Assembly: GCA_934182615.1 (NCBI GenBank)
Contig: CAKPRO010000004.1
Coordinates: forward strand, 1-64,000
Length of the DNA stretch: 64,000 bases
From: an uncultured Bacilli bacterium
Lineage (GTDB): Bacteria; Bacillota_I; Bacilli_A; RF39; UBA660
Direction of reading: 5' to 3'
Shown here: piece after piece, positions 1 to 7,673 of the stretch
How the letters are laid out: every line of letters begins with the position of its first letter
How positions within the stretch are numbered: position 1 is the stretch's first letter
Translations under genes and position numbers: made by a program
Notes under the pieces: model-generated
What the model was told of the DNA's origin: nothing
Databases searched by the model: none
Seen by the model: only the letters and a program-made list of their open reading frames with translations

Positions 1-726
1 TTCACTAACTGATATAGAAGGCTCTATAGTTTCTTCGATTGCCATTACTGGAGTTAATTCTTCTTCTGGTACTAATTCTTCTGGAATATCTTTTGTAGAA
101 GTTTCAGGTTCATTATTTATACCACAGGTTACTTTTTCTCTTCTTCTATTTCCTATTCTATCACATATAACTGATGTAGCATAAATGACTATTAATGATA
201 GTATCCAAAAGATAAATATGCTCATACTAATTTCTAGTATTGCTACTAGATTAATATTAGTATATAGGTCGTTAGGAGTAAAAACATCTATTTTGTTTTT
301 GGCTATGATATTTAGAACTATAACTAGTAATATATTATTAATGATAAATACTATTCCATTTATTATTTTATAGGCTTTATTTAGCATTTTGTTAAACATA
401 CTAGTCATAAATGCTATGAATACAATGACTAATGTACTAATATAAACATATATAGATGGAAAATAAATATTACTAAAGAATATAGTCATAAAATTATCAA
501 ATACTTTAGATAATTCTTTATAATTAACTATTATATCAATTCCAAATATTAATAGAAGTGATAATATTATAGTTAAAATATATTTTCTGGTATTTATCTT
601 TTTGATTAAATATAGAAAAGTTGTAATTATGATTATTCCAAGTGATATAAATATAAACTTGAAATCTAAAATCATATCAAGTAAAATTTTTAATTTTTCT
701 ATTATTGATAAGTAAGACACTATCAT
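1..726 (-). CDS. Polytopic membrane protein with acidic cytosolic tail (partial, runs off left edge)
   Basis: An open frame of 242 codons begins with ATG at 726, behind a purine-rich site (GGGGGTG), and is still open at base 1, so the C-terminus is missing. The translation starts MIVSYLSIIEKL and holds about five or six hydrophobic segments, then an arginine-rich turn (CDRIGNRRREK) and a Glu/Pro/Thr-rich tail. It starts 15 bases after the sortase stop and is probably the third gene of the adhesin-sortase operon. I do not recognise the family; a partner in surface protein assembly is only inferred from position. Confidence 0.7.
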   Translation of the reverse strand, partial: MIVSYLSIIEKLKILLDMILDFKFIFISLGIIIITTFLYLIKKINTRKYILTIILSLLLIFGIDIIVNYKELSKVFDNFMTIFFSNIYFPSIYVYISTLVIVFIAFMTSMFNKMLNKAYKIINGIVFIINNILLVIVLNIIAKNKIDVFTPNDLYTNINLVAILEISMSIFIFWILSLIVIYATSVICDRIGNRRREKVTCGINNEPETSTKDIPEELVPEEELTPVMAIEETIEPSISVSE

Positions 727-741
727 TCACCCCCTTCTTTT

Positions 742-1374
742 TTATTCTACATTAATTAAATATGCAATATATATAGTTTGATGATAGTTATCATCTTTGG
801 TACAAGTAATTAAAGTAAGTGTTGTATTATTTTTGTTTCTAAGTATTCTTACTCGACCAGTTTTTTCTTCATTATATATTTTGTCAATTCGATATATGTA
901 TTTTTTATTATTATAGTGAATGATTATATCATCATTTGTTTCAAGCATATATAAATTAGCAAAATAACTATTGTTGTAATTACCAGAGTGTCCAGCGATT
1001 ATAAGGTTACCACCATCGACATCAGGATAGTTTGATTCTGGTAAAACATATAAGTTGAATTTTACATTATTAAGATTAGAATCTTTGTTATAAAATCCTT
1101 TATATAAATTAATTTTATTAATATCAATTATACCTAAATATTCTTCATATGTATAATTGGTATTTTCTTCAGTTGTTTCTTCTACGGTATTTGTAGTTTC
1201 GGTATCTTGATTATTTAAGTTATCATCCATATTCATTGACGATAAAGCAAGATTCATTTCACTAAATACAACATCCCTTTTATCTTTAATGTAATCTGAA
1301 AGCAAAACGAGAGTTCCACATATGACTAGTATTACTCCCGCTGCTATTTGATATTTTAAATTAATTTTCTTCAT
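742..1374 (-). CDS. Sortase family transpeptidase
   Basis: 210 aa. One N-terminal membrane anchor (about residues 9-27), an acidic linker, then a sortase fold. The catalytic His lies in AGHSG (H129) and the catalytic Cys in TLITCT (C191). The position normally held by the transition-state Arg, two residues before the last beta strand, reads HQTIYIA, so Gln199 stands there. The family cleaves LPxTG-like sorting signals and links the surface protein to cell wall or pilin. The gene overlaps the end of the upstream adhesin (VPSTG signal), its likely substrate. The subclass is uncertain; the TLITC context and small size resemble class C/D/E enzymes. Confidence 0.88.
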   Translation of the reverse strand: MKKINLKYQIAAGVILVICGTLVLLSDYIKDKRDVVFSEMNLALSSMNMDDNLNNQDTETTNTVEETTEENTNYTYEEYLGIIDINKINLYKGFYNKDSNLNNVKFNLYVLPESNYPDVDGGNLIIAGHSGNYNNSYFANLYMLETNDDIIIHYNNKKYIYRIDKIYNEEKTGRVRILRNKNNTTLTLITCTKDDNYHQTIYIAYLINVE

Positions 1375-2914
1375 TCTTCTTGTAATTTCTGTATACTATT
1401 GTAGAACCAAGTCCTATAATAAGTAATCCGATTAAAGATGTTGTAATTGTTTTAAATGTTCCTGTACTAGGTACTTCAATTGTTTCTGGTGTGTTATACA
1501 TAACTACTTTACCATCAACAGTACCATCTTCATTTACTGTAAAAGTAACTGTTTCTTTTGATAACTCGTATCCTTCTGGAGCAATTACTTCAGTTAAAGT
1601 ATATTTACCAGGAGCTAAGCCTTCAATTACGTGAGATTCTTTTCCTGAAACCCATGCTTCAATTAAGTTACCATCAGCATCTCTAAGTTCAAGATGAGCA
1701 CCTTCTAGTTCTTCACCAGTTGTAGCATCTACTTTACTTATAACTACTACTGACTTATCTTTAGGAGTGTTTTCCATTTTTACTTTTGTTACACTGCCAT
1801 CATTTTTTACTGTGAATTTAATTGTTTCAGTACTCAATTTATATCCTTCTGGAGCAATAGTTTCTGTTAAAGTGTACTCACCAGGAGTTAAATTTTTTAT
1901 AATATGTGCTTCTTTTGTACTAGTCCATTCGTCTACTACTTTACCTGTACTATCTTTTACTACTAGGTGAGCACCTTCTAGTTCTTCACCTGTAGTAACG
2001 TCTACTTTTGTTATTTCAACTTTTGTAGTTATATTTATTTTTAATGTAGTACTATCACTAATGTTTTTGCTTTCTGGATATAGTGCTCCAGTAGCTTGAT
2101 ATTGTGAATGTGTTGGAGTATAGTAATATGCTTTATTTATACTTCCTTTAGCAGATACATTTACTTTGAAATCTGCTGATAAACTATTGATACTTGATGC
2201 TGGTACTTTAACAACGAATGAATCTCCAGCATTGAATGTACTCTTAACATTACCATTTTTATCAGTAATTGTTGTTCCTTTTGGAGCGTTACTTAAACTT
2301 ACTGTATAACTTCCAACAGTACCTGTAGTTGAAACACTCATATTAGAACTTACATAATATTTTCCGTCGCTAGATAGTGATAGTTCACTATTTGAATTAT
2401 TTATTTTAATAGTAGGATCAGTATATGAGTAACTATTTGCTCCTTCTACTAACTTGCTCATCCATGTTACTACTTCATTAGTATAACCATTGAAGGCATT
2501 ATTACTAAGATCAAATCTTCTGAAAATAGAATCACTTGGATCTAATAAATACCATATTGTTAGAGCTGTAATGAAATAATCTTTATCATTATCTCCTGTC
2601 ATAGAAACATTTGGATATCCATGTTCCATTACGTATGCATATTTAGCATCTAATTCTTTTGATAAGTGATATACTTCTACACTATCAACTACATCTGATT
2701 TTCTTTGCATACAATAAATTACTTTACCATCAGTACTTACTTTATAATAAAAGTGTAGATTACCTCCTGGCAAATAATTTGCACCACTTAGTCTATGTAA
2801 ATCACTAAATCTTACTGTAAAACTATCTGGAGCAGTTGTTTCAGCACTTACTGTGCCGATAAAGAACATACTAACTAACATAATTAAACTAAATAAAATG
2901 TTTTTTAATTTCAT
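1361..2914 (-). CDS. Sortase-anchored adhesin: thioester-like domain, two Cna-B repeats, VPSTG signal
   Basis: 517 aa from the ATG at 2914, chosen because AAGGGAGGT precedes it and the upstream in-frame codon would lie inside the promoter. Order: signal peptide (residues 1-24, ending VSA), a thioester-type domain with Cys68 in VIYCMQ and an ITALTIW strand, a beta-rich middle, two tandem prealbumin/Cna-B modules (each with ITKVD or ISKVD, GEELEGAHL and LTE.IAPEGY, the Lys and Glu expected for isopeptide bonds), then VPSTG at 481, a membrane helix and a basic tail. The canonical thioester motif has Gln where this protein has Ala117. It is probably covalently attached by the downstream sortase. 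Confidence 0.88.
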   Translation of the reverse strand: MKLKNILFSLIMLVSMFFIGTVSAETTAPDSFTVRFSDLHRLSGANYLPGGNLHFYYKVSTDGKVIYCMQRKSDVVDSVEVYHLSKELDAKYAYVMEHGYPNVSMTGDNDKDYFITALTIWYLLDPSDSIFRRFDLSNNAFNGYTNEVVTWMSKLVEGANSYSYTDPTIKINNSNSELSLSSDGKYYVSSNMSVSTTGTVGSYTVSLSNAPKGTTITDKNGNVKSTFNAGDSFVVKVPASSINSLSADFKVNVSAKGSINKAYYYTPTHSQYQATGALYPESKNISDSTTLKINITTKVEITKVDVTTGEELEGAHLVVKDSTGKVVDEWTSTKEAHIIKNLTPGEYTLTETIAPEGYKLSTETIKFTVKNDGSVTKVKMENTPKDKSVVVISKVDATTGEELEGAHLELRDADGNLIEAWVSGKESHVIEGLAPGKYTLTEVIAPEGYELSKETVTFTVNEDGTVDGKVVMYNTPETIEVPSTGTFKTITTSLIGLLIIGLGSTIVYRNYKKNEEN

Positions 2915-2945
2915 AATATAAAACCTCCCTTTGAAATCGGTATAT

Positions 2946-2974
2946 ATACTACCACTTTTTTTGAATATTGTCAA
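2946..2974 (-). promoter_or_regulatory. SigA-type promoter of the adhesin-sortase operon
   Basis: Read on the minus strand: TTGACA (2969-2974), a 17-base spacer, TAGTAT (2946-2951). The adhesin ATG is about 32 bases further on. It is the only good promoter seen for the adhesin, sortase and membrane protein genes. Confidence 0.75.
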
Positions 2975-3033
2975 TAGATTTGATTAAAAATTAATACGAA
3001 CAAATATTCAAAAGAAAAATCCATATCCATGGA

Positions 3034-3921
3034 TTACTTCTTCTTATCAATCATTTCATTAATTACTGTTCCAAAAGATGCTATACCACTCATATCTGAT
3101 GGAATAATAATCTTAGTAGAACTACCATCTGCTAGTTTCTCTAAGGCTTCATAACTCTTTAGTGTAAGTACTGATGAGTCTGCTTTAGCTTCTTTTAATA
3201 ATCTAATACCGTCAGCCTCAGCTTGTTTCATTTTAAGTAATGCTTCTGCTTCTCCTTCAGCCATTTTAATTTGAGCCTCTTTATGGGCTTCAGCTTTTAA
3301 TATAGCGGATTCTTTTTCACCTTCTGCTATTAAGATACTAGATTTCTTTTCTCCTTCTGCTTGAAGAATCTTCTCTCTTCTTTCTCTTTCGGCACGCATT
3401 TGTTTTTCCATAGCCTCTTGAATATCTCTAGGTGGAAGTATATTTTTTACTTCTACTCTATTTACTTTGATTCCCCATGGATCTGTTGCTTCATCCAAAA
3501 TACTTCTCATCTTAGAATTTATAATATCTCTTGAAGTTAAAGTTTGGTCAAGTTCTAACTCACCAATAATATTTCTAAGTGTAGTAGCAGTCAAATTCTC
3601 AATAGCATTAATTGGATCTTCAATACCATAAGTATATAACTTAGGATCGGTTATTTGAAAATAAACTACTGTATCTATTTGCATAGTAACATTATCTTTA
3701 GTTATAACTGGTTGTGGTGCAAAGTCCTTTACTATTTCTTTTAAACTTACTTTATTAGATACTCTATCTACAAATGGTATCTTAAAATGTAAACCATTAT
3801 GCCAAGTAGTTAAATAACTACCAAGTCTTTCTATAACATAACTTCTAGCTTGTGGTACTACTTTAATATTTGGTATTATAAATATTACCACTATTACTAA
3901 TATTGCAATTAATAATTCCAT
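3034..3921 (-). CDS. SPFH/stomatin-like (Band 7) membrane protein
   Basis: 295 aa. An N-terminal membrane helix (residues 2-20) is followed by a Band 7 domain (starting VVPQARSYVIERLGSY) and a long Ala/Glu-rich helix (RERREKILQAEGEKKSS and repeats, about 180-250) that drives oligomerisation in this family (QmcA/stomatin type). Such proteins form large membrane rings or microdomains. It follows the NfeD gene by one base, the usual NfeD-stomatin operon, with the soluble NfeD domain thought to bind the ring. RBS is GGGAGG nine bases from ATG. Length and domains look normal. Confidence 0.92.
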   Translation of the reverse strand: MELLIAILVIVVIFIIPNIKVVPQARSYVIERLGSYLTTWHNGLHFKIPFVDRVSNKVSLKEIVKDFAPQPVITKDNVTMQIDTVVYFQITDPKLYTYGIEDPINAIENLTATTLRNIIGELELDQTLTSRDIINSKMRSILDEATDPWGIKVNRVEVKNILPPRDIQEAMEKQMRAERERREKILQAEGEKKSSILIAEGEKESAILKAEAHKEAQIKMAEGEAEALLKMKQAEADGIRLLKEAKADSSVLTLKSYEALEKLADGSSTKIIIPSDMSGIASFGTVINEMIDKKK

Positions 3922-3922
3922 A

Positions 3923-4348
3923 TTATTTTTCCTCCCATTTCTTTACTTTTAATTTAACACTATTAATAGATAATACTTCTATATTTTCTCCTTTAGAAAT
4001 ATTAGTATCGGCATAAGCTGACCATTTCTTACCATCTACTTTTACTTCTCCTATATCATCTTTAATAATATCTTCAGTTACAATCCCCTTCATTCCTATT
4101 ATCCTATCAATATTTGTTTTACTATTATTCATTTTAATTTTACTATATAACTTTCTACTAATAGGCATGAGTAATACTCCTACTAAGACAAATATAGCAA
4201 TTTGTATTAATATATTATCTGTAAATAATGAACTTATCATAGCAAGTAAACTACTTATTACAAACCAAATACTAACTAAATTAGTTGTAGATATTTCTAT
4301 TATTCCTAGTATTACTGCTAGTAAAAGCCATATATAAAAGTTTTCCAT
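3923..4348 (-). CDS. NfeD family membrane protein
   Basis: 141 aa. Two or three hydrophobic helices (residues 5-65) and a C-terminal OB-fold NfeD domain: GMKGIVTEDIIKDDIGEVKVDGKKWSAYA is recognisable in its parts GEVKVDG and WSAYAD. It is the short NfeD form without a serine protease domain. It is the first gene of a two-gene operon with the stomatin-like gene. RBS is AGGTGG. The likely role is membrane microdomain organisation together with its neighbour. Confidence 0.9.
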   Translation of the reverse strand: MENFYIWLLLAVILGIIEISTTNLVSIWFVISSLLAMISSLFTDNILIQIAIFVLVGVLLMPISRKLYSKIKMNNSKTNIDRIIGMKGIVTEDIIKDDIGEVKVDGKKWSAYADTNISKGENIEVLSINSVKLKVKKWEEK

Positions 4349-4385
4349 TTTACCACCTACTACAAAATATGTCTCATCTAGTTAT

Positions 4386-4414
4386 AGTATAACAAAATAC
4401 TTAGGTGTTTGCAA
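4386..4414 (-). promoter_or_regulatory. SigA-type promoter of the NfeD-SPFH operon
   Basis: Minus strand: TTGCAA (4409-4414), 17-base spacer, TATACT (4386-4391), about 38 bases before the NfeD start codon. Confidence 0.7.
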
Positions 4415-4430
4415 TAACATTTATTTACTA

Positions 4431-4531
4431 TTCATGAAAATTCAAGGTATTTTCATGTCCAATCTAGCCTAATTCTTAGTCTATATTGGAGTCTCATTAG
4501 ACCTATCATATTTTAGAGTTAGTACTATATA
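4431..4531. repeat. Three-hairpin intergenic repeat, copy A1
   Basis: About 100 bases repeated at 30649-30730 and 49705-49805. Hairpin 1 has stem CATGAAAAT/ATTTTCATG with a loop around CAAGG. Hairpin 2 has arms TCCAATCTAG and CTATATTGGA around CCTAATTCTTAGT. Hairpin 3 is GTCTCATTAGAC. It lies 29 bases past the stop of the nuclease gene, between that gene and the promoter of the NfeD operon. Confidence 0.85.
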
Positions 4532-4559
4532 CTAAATTATTTTACAATTAGCTTTAAGT

Positions 4560-5267
4560 TTAACTTGCAAGTTTACTATCACCAGTTTTATAATCTATTA
4601 TAATACCATCTTCGATATTATAAACAAAGACATTAAACTTTATACCTTCACCATTATCTTCAACTGAGTAGGCTTCCATTTCTACTCCTGTTGCTACTAG
4701 ATTATTACCTTCAAATACTGGAGTTACACGATATAAGACGTGATTGCCTGTATCTTTAATATATTTAGTTACCATATTTTCAAATTGTAACATTCCTTTG
4801 GTATTCATACTTCTAGTACAAGTAATTAGATTTTTTTCATTAGCATTTTCTCCAGTTAACTGGTACCCTATTAAATGACATCTATTATATAAATATTTAC
4901 CATCTATATGATCATATTTTACAGTATGCCAACCACTTGGTTTTACAGAGCCAATAGAGCCTCTCTTTTCAGTAGGCATTAAGTCTTTACTTATATTGGC
5001 ATAAGCAACACCACAACGACCTAATGAATCAAGTTCACTATACTTTTCAAAACTATTAGTAGTATATTCTTCTTCTTTAAAATAAGGAATATTATCATTA
5101 ACTACGACATAACTATTACCATTATAATCCGCTATTTCATTCATGTTGGAACTACTATTACTATCAGTATTTATTAAACTATACGTATAATTATAAATAT
5201 CATCTTTACAATAAAATAAAGCTCCTAATAACAATATTAAAATAATTAATTTATTTCTCTTTTTCAT
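4560..5267 (-). CDS. Secreted DNA/RNA non-specific endonuclease
   Basis: 235 aa from the ATG at 5267 (GAGGTAAG before it; the upstream in-frame ATG lacks a site). An N-terminal membrane anchor or signal (about residues 4-20) and a Ser/Asn linker precede a beta-beta-alpha-metal type nuclease domain. Recognisable parts are GRCGVAYANIS, WHTVKYD, the active-site strand YNRCHLIGYQLTGEN, NLITCTRSMN and FENMV. The His in RCHL corresponds to the general base of the DRGH motif in EndA-like nucleases. It is probably extracellular and used in DNA scavenging or uptake. It stands alone, divergent from the next gene. Confidence 0.85.
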   Translation of the reverse strand: MKKRNKLIILILLLGALFYCKDDIYNYTYSLINTDSNSSSNMNEIADYNGNSYVVVNDNIPYFKEEEYTTNSFEKYSELDSLGRCGVAYANISKDLMPTEKRGSIGSVKPSGWHTVKYDHIDGKYLYNRCHLIGYQLTGENANEKNLITCTRSMNTKGMLQFENMVTKYIKDTGNHVLYRVTPVFEGNNLVATGVEMEAYSVEDNGEGIKFNVFVYNIEDGIIIDYKTGDSKLAS

Positions 5268-5356
5268 ATTCTTACCTCTATTTAAGTATATCATAAATTA
5301 TGTATTTTTTATACTGTTTTTTATCAATTAACATATACTTTATCAGGAGGTAAAGT

Positions 5357-5887
5357 ATGAATGAATTATCTAATTCTGTAACAATGGTAGGTAATTATAA
5401 TAATATATTAACTTCTATTACATCAAATACTTTAGTTGTGAGTATTATTGAAGAGTTAACTATTACTAGAGCAGTAGATAAACGAAATTGGATAGATGGA
5501 TTTTTAACTTATATAATAACGATAAATAATAAAAATAATAATACTTTTTTTAATTCTATTGTTACAGATATAATTGATACTTCATTAGTAAATTTTATGG
5601 CAAATAGTATTACTATTAATGGTAGACCTGCGAGTAAGAGGGAATATTCTTATGATGGGGATAGTAATATACTTAGAATTACTTTAGCTGAAGTAGTAGC
5701 TAATACAGATACTATAATTACTTATAGAATTAAAAAAAGATATAATACAGAATTTTATTTAAAAAATAGTAGTATGCTTACATATGATAATAAGACTATC
5801 TATAGTAATATGGTTACAGTAAGAAGTTATATGGTAACACCAAGGAAATTTTCATTTGACTGCAAAAGTCCTTTTTGGAGATATTAA
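5357..5887 (+). CDS. Small DUF11-like beta-sandwich repeat protein
   Basis: 176 aa with a strong site (AGGAGG) seven bases before ATG. There is no signal peptide or membrane helix. The middle (ITRAVDKRNWIDGFLTYIITINN to ITYRIKK) looks like a single DUF11/isopeptide-type beta sandwich with the pattern of a predicted Asp/Asn-rich surface repeat. The protein ends in FDCKSPFWRY. The lack of an export signal is odd for this fold. Function unknown; the fold call is inference from pattern. Confidence 0.6.
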   Translation: MNELSNSVTMVGNYNNILTSITSNTLVVSIIEELTITRAVDKRNWIDGFLTYIITINNKNNNTFFNSIVTDIIDTSLVNFMANSITINGRPASKREYSYDGDSNILRITLAEVVANTDTIITYRIKKRYNTEFYLKNSSMLTYDNKTIYSNMVTVRSYMVTPRKFSFDCKSPFWRY

Positions 5888-5944
5888 TTATTTTATTGAA
5901 TTTTTAATTTATTTTTGTATAAATATGTGATATAATTTAGTTGT

Positions 5945-6021
5945 GTCCCCGTAGCTCAGTAGGATAGAGCAATTGCCTCCTAAGCAATAGGTCGCTAGTT
6001 CGATTCTAGTCGAGGACGCCA
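5945..6021 (+). tRNA. tRNA-Arg (anticodon CCT)
   Basis: A 77-base cloverleaf with CCA encoded. Acceptor arms GTCCCCG and CGAGGAC pair with one C:A mismatch at the fifth pair. The D arm is GCTC/GAGC. The anticodon arm is ATTGC-CTCCTAA-GCAAT with anticodon CCT, reading AGG. The T arm is GCTAG-TTCGATT-CTAGT. The discriminator base is G. It is the only RNA gene of a known class in the window. Confidence 0.95.
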
Positions 6022-6032
6022 TATATATAAAT

Positions 6033-6058
6033 AAAAGGCCTTTTACAAGACCTTTTTT
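6033..6058. terminator. Bidirectional terminator between tRNA-Arg and the folate gene
   Basis: Stem AAAGGTCTT/AAGGCCTTT (one wobble pair) with loop GTAA, T-rich on both sides. It overlaps the 3' end of the formyltetrahydrofolate cyclo-ligase gene. Confidence 0.75.
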
Positions 6059-6579
6059 CTATTATCAGTAATAATTTCATTTACTTTAATATCATATTTA
6101 TCATTATCTATTTTATCTATTAAACAATCACTATAACATAATCCTATTTTATAGACATCATGATTACTATAAAACTTATCATAAAATCCTTTACCATAAC
6201 CTATTCTATATAAGTCATAAGAAAAGCATATACCAGGAGTAATAGATACAGTATTATTAAAATCTTCTATTTTATTATTACTAGTAGGTTCTAATATACC
6301 AAAATAGCCTTCTTTTAATTCTTCTAATGAATTAATGTAGTAGAAGTTCATTATACCATTATCTATTTTTGGTACTCCTATTCTCTTTTTATTTATAAAA
6401 TATTTAATTATATTTATAGTATCAACTTCTTCTTTAGTTGATACATATATTAGTAGAGTATCTGCTTTAGTAATCTTAGTATTATTAATAACCCTATCAA
6501 AAATAATATTATCTTTATCTTCTTTATCAATAATACTTCTTCTAATTTCTTTATATTTACTTCTTAATAACTTTTTCAT
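6043..6579 (-). CDS. 5-formyltetrahydrofolate cyclo-ligase
   Basis: 178 aa, the usual length. It converts 5-formyl-THF to 5,10-methenyl-THF with ATP in the cytosol, recycling one-carbon folate. The N-terminal basic helix (KLLRSKYKEIRR) and the C-terminal signature GYGKGFYDKF with CYSDCLI after it are typical. It overlaps the end of the upstream tail-anchored protein gene by four bases, so the two are co-transcribed. Confidence 0.93.
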   Translation of the reverse strand: MKKLLRSKYKEIRRSIIDKEDKDNIIFDRVINNTKITKADTLLIYVSTKEEVDTINIIKYFINKKRIGVPKIDNGIMNFYYINSLEELKEGYFGILEPTSNNKIEDFNNTVSITPGICFSYDLYRIGYGKGFYDKFYSNHDVYKIGLCYSDCLIDKIDNDKYDIKVNEIITDNRKKVL

Positions 6580-7325
6580 TTTAATACATACTTAGTAATG
6601 GCAAGATATATGACTGCTGCTAAAAGTACTAAACCAATTATTAAGAAGAATACTTTAAGACCGGTATGACTCTTTTCTTCAAAGAAATCTTCTTCTTCAT
6701 CATCAGCAAAATCTTTTTTTGTAAAGTTAAATGAACCACTATAGAAAGTTTCACCATCTTTAATTTTTTCAATCATAGTAACTTCATCTTTAACAATTGG
6801 ATCTGTAACAACTGTATTATCAGTACCTTTTAAATCTACTAATATATCAAGTGGTAAAGAATCAGTATTAGATACTTCTTTCTCTTTTTCTTTCTCATTT
6901 TCAGAAGTAACTTCACTAACTTCAACTAAGTCATTAGAGGGTACATTAGCATCGTCTAAATCAGTTAAGAAATTAGCATTAATAAGTTTTTTACCTTCTA
7001 CTTCATTATTCTTATTGACTTCGTTTTTGGCAGTCTCTAGTAGAACATTAATGTCATATACTCTTCTTTTATCTTCTTTAGGCTCTTCTACTACTCTTTC
7101 TCTAGGAATAGTTCTACCCATATCTTTTGCTTTACGATATTCATCTCTACTAGAAATTATTTGTTTTAAGCCATTAATGTCAATTTCATTAGAATTATCT
7201 GGTATAGGTAAATTTTCTAAATCATTCATATCTCTACTTATATCTTTATATAAAGCTTCATTTCTTTTACTTCTTTTATAATATTCAGGATTTTCTCTAT
7301 AATATTTTTCCATTCTACTTTCCAT
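6576..7325 (-). CDS. Acidic tail-anchored membrane protein, unknown
   Basis: 249 aa. The N-terminus is charged and helical (EKYYRENPEYYKRSKRNEALY), the middle is Glu/Asp/Ser-rich and probably disordered, and one helix at the C-terminus (about residues 225-245) would anchor it with the bulk in the cytosol. RBS GAGGTAA stands before ATG. It precedes the folate gene with a four-base overlap. I do not recognise the family. Confidence 0.75.
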   Translation of the reverse strand: MESRMEKYYRENPEYYKRSKRNEALYKDISRDMNDLENLPIPDNSNEIDINGLKQIISSRDEYRKAKDMGRTIPRERVVEEPKEDKRRVYDINVLLETAKNEVNKNNEVEGKKLINANFLTDLDDANVPSNDLVEVSEVTSENEKEKEKEVSNTDSLPLDILVDLKGTDNTVVTDPIVKDEVTMIEKIKDGETFYSGSFNFTKKDFADDEEEDFFEEKSHTGLKVFFLIIGLVLLAAVIYLAITKYVLK

Positions 7326-7387
7326 ATTATTACCTCTTCTATTCTATATATATAATAACATATTTTTAACTTAAATAAAAGATGTTA

Positions 7388-7415
7388 TTGATTTTTTTTC
7401 TTATTTTGATATAAT
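7388..7415 (+). promoter_or_regulatory. SigA-type promoter of the ferredoxin gene
   Basis: TTGATT (7388-7393), 16-base spacer, TATAAT (7410-7415), 22 bases before the ATG. Confidence 0.7.
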
Positions 7416-7437
7416 TAAATAGAAAGGATTGGTATAA

Positions 7438-7626
7438 ATGAATTTAAAAGTTAATCAAGATAAATGTATTGGATGTGGACAATGTGTAAGTATTTGTGAG
7501 GATGTCTTTAACTTTAATGACGATGGATTAGCAGAAGTAATAGAAACGCCTGTTAAAGAAGAACATATTGAAGATGCCACTAATGCAAAAGAATCATGTC
7601 CGACTGAAGCTATCGAAGAAGCATAG
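7438..7626 (+). CDS. Single-cluster ferredoxin
   Basis: 62 aa with CIGCGQC and a distant Cys in SICEDVF plus ESCPTEAI, the pattern of a short [4Fe-4S] ferredoxin of the Bacillus Fer type. It is a soluble one-electron carrier. RBS AAAGGA and its own promoter make it a single-gene unit, closed by the terminator it shares with the histidine kinase gene. Confidence 0.92.
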   Translation: MNLKVNQDKCIGCGQCVSICEDVFNFNDDGLAEVIETPVKEEHIEDATNAKESCPTEAIEEA

Positions 7627-7644
7627 GCTTCTTTTTTTATGCAT

Positions 7645-7673
7645 AAAAAAGAGTTCAATCAAGAACTCTTTTA
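7645..7673. terminator. Bidirectional terminator between ferredoxin and sensor kinase
   Basis: Stem AAAAGAGTTC/GAACTCTTTT with loop AATCAA, flanked by A and T tracts, between convergent genes. Confidence 0.85.

Noticed and set aside
7455..7658. Minus-strand frame over the ferredoxin gene
   Set aside because: Shadow of the ferredoxin gene; no ribosome site, and the motif-bearing strand is the plus strand.
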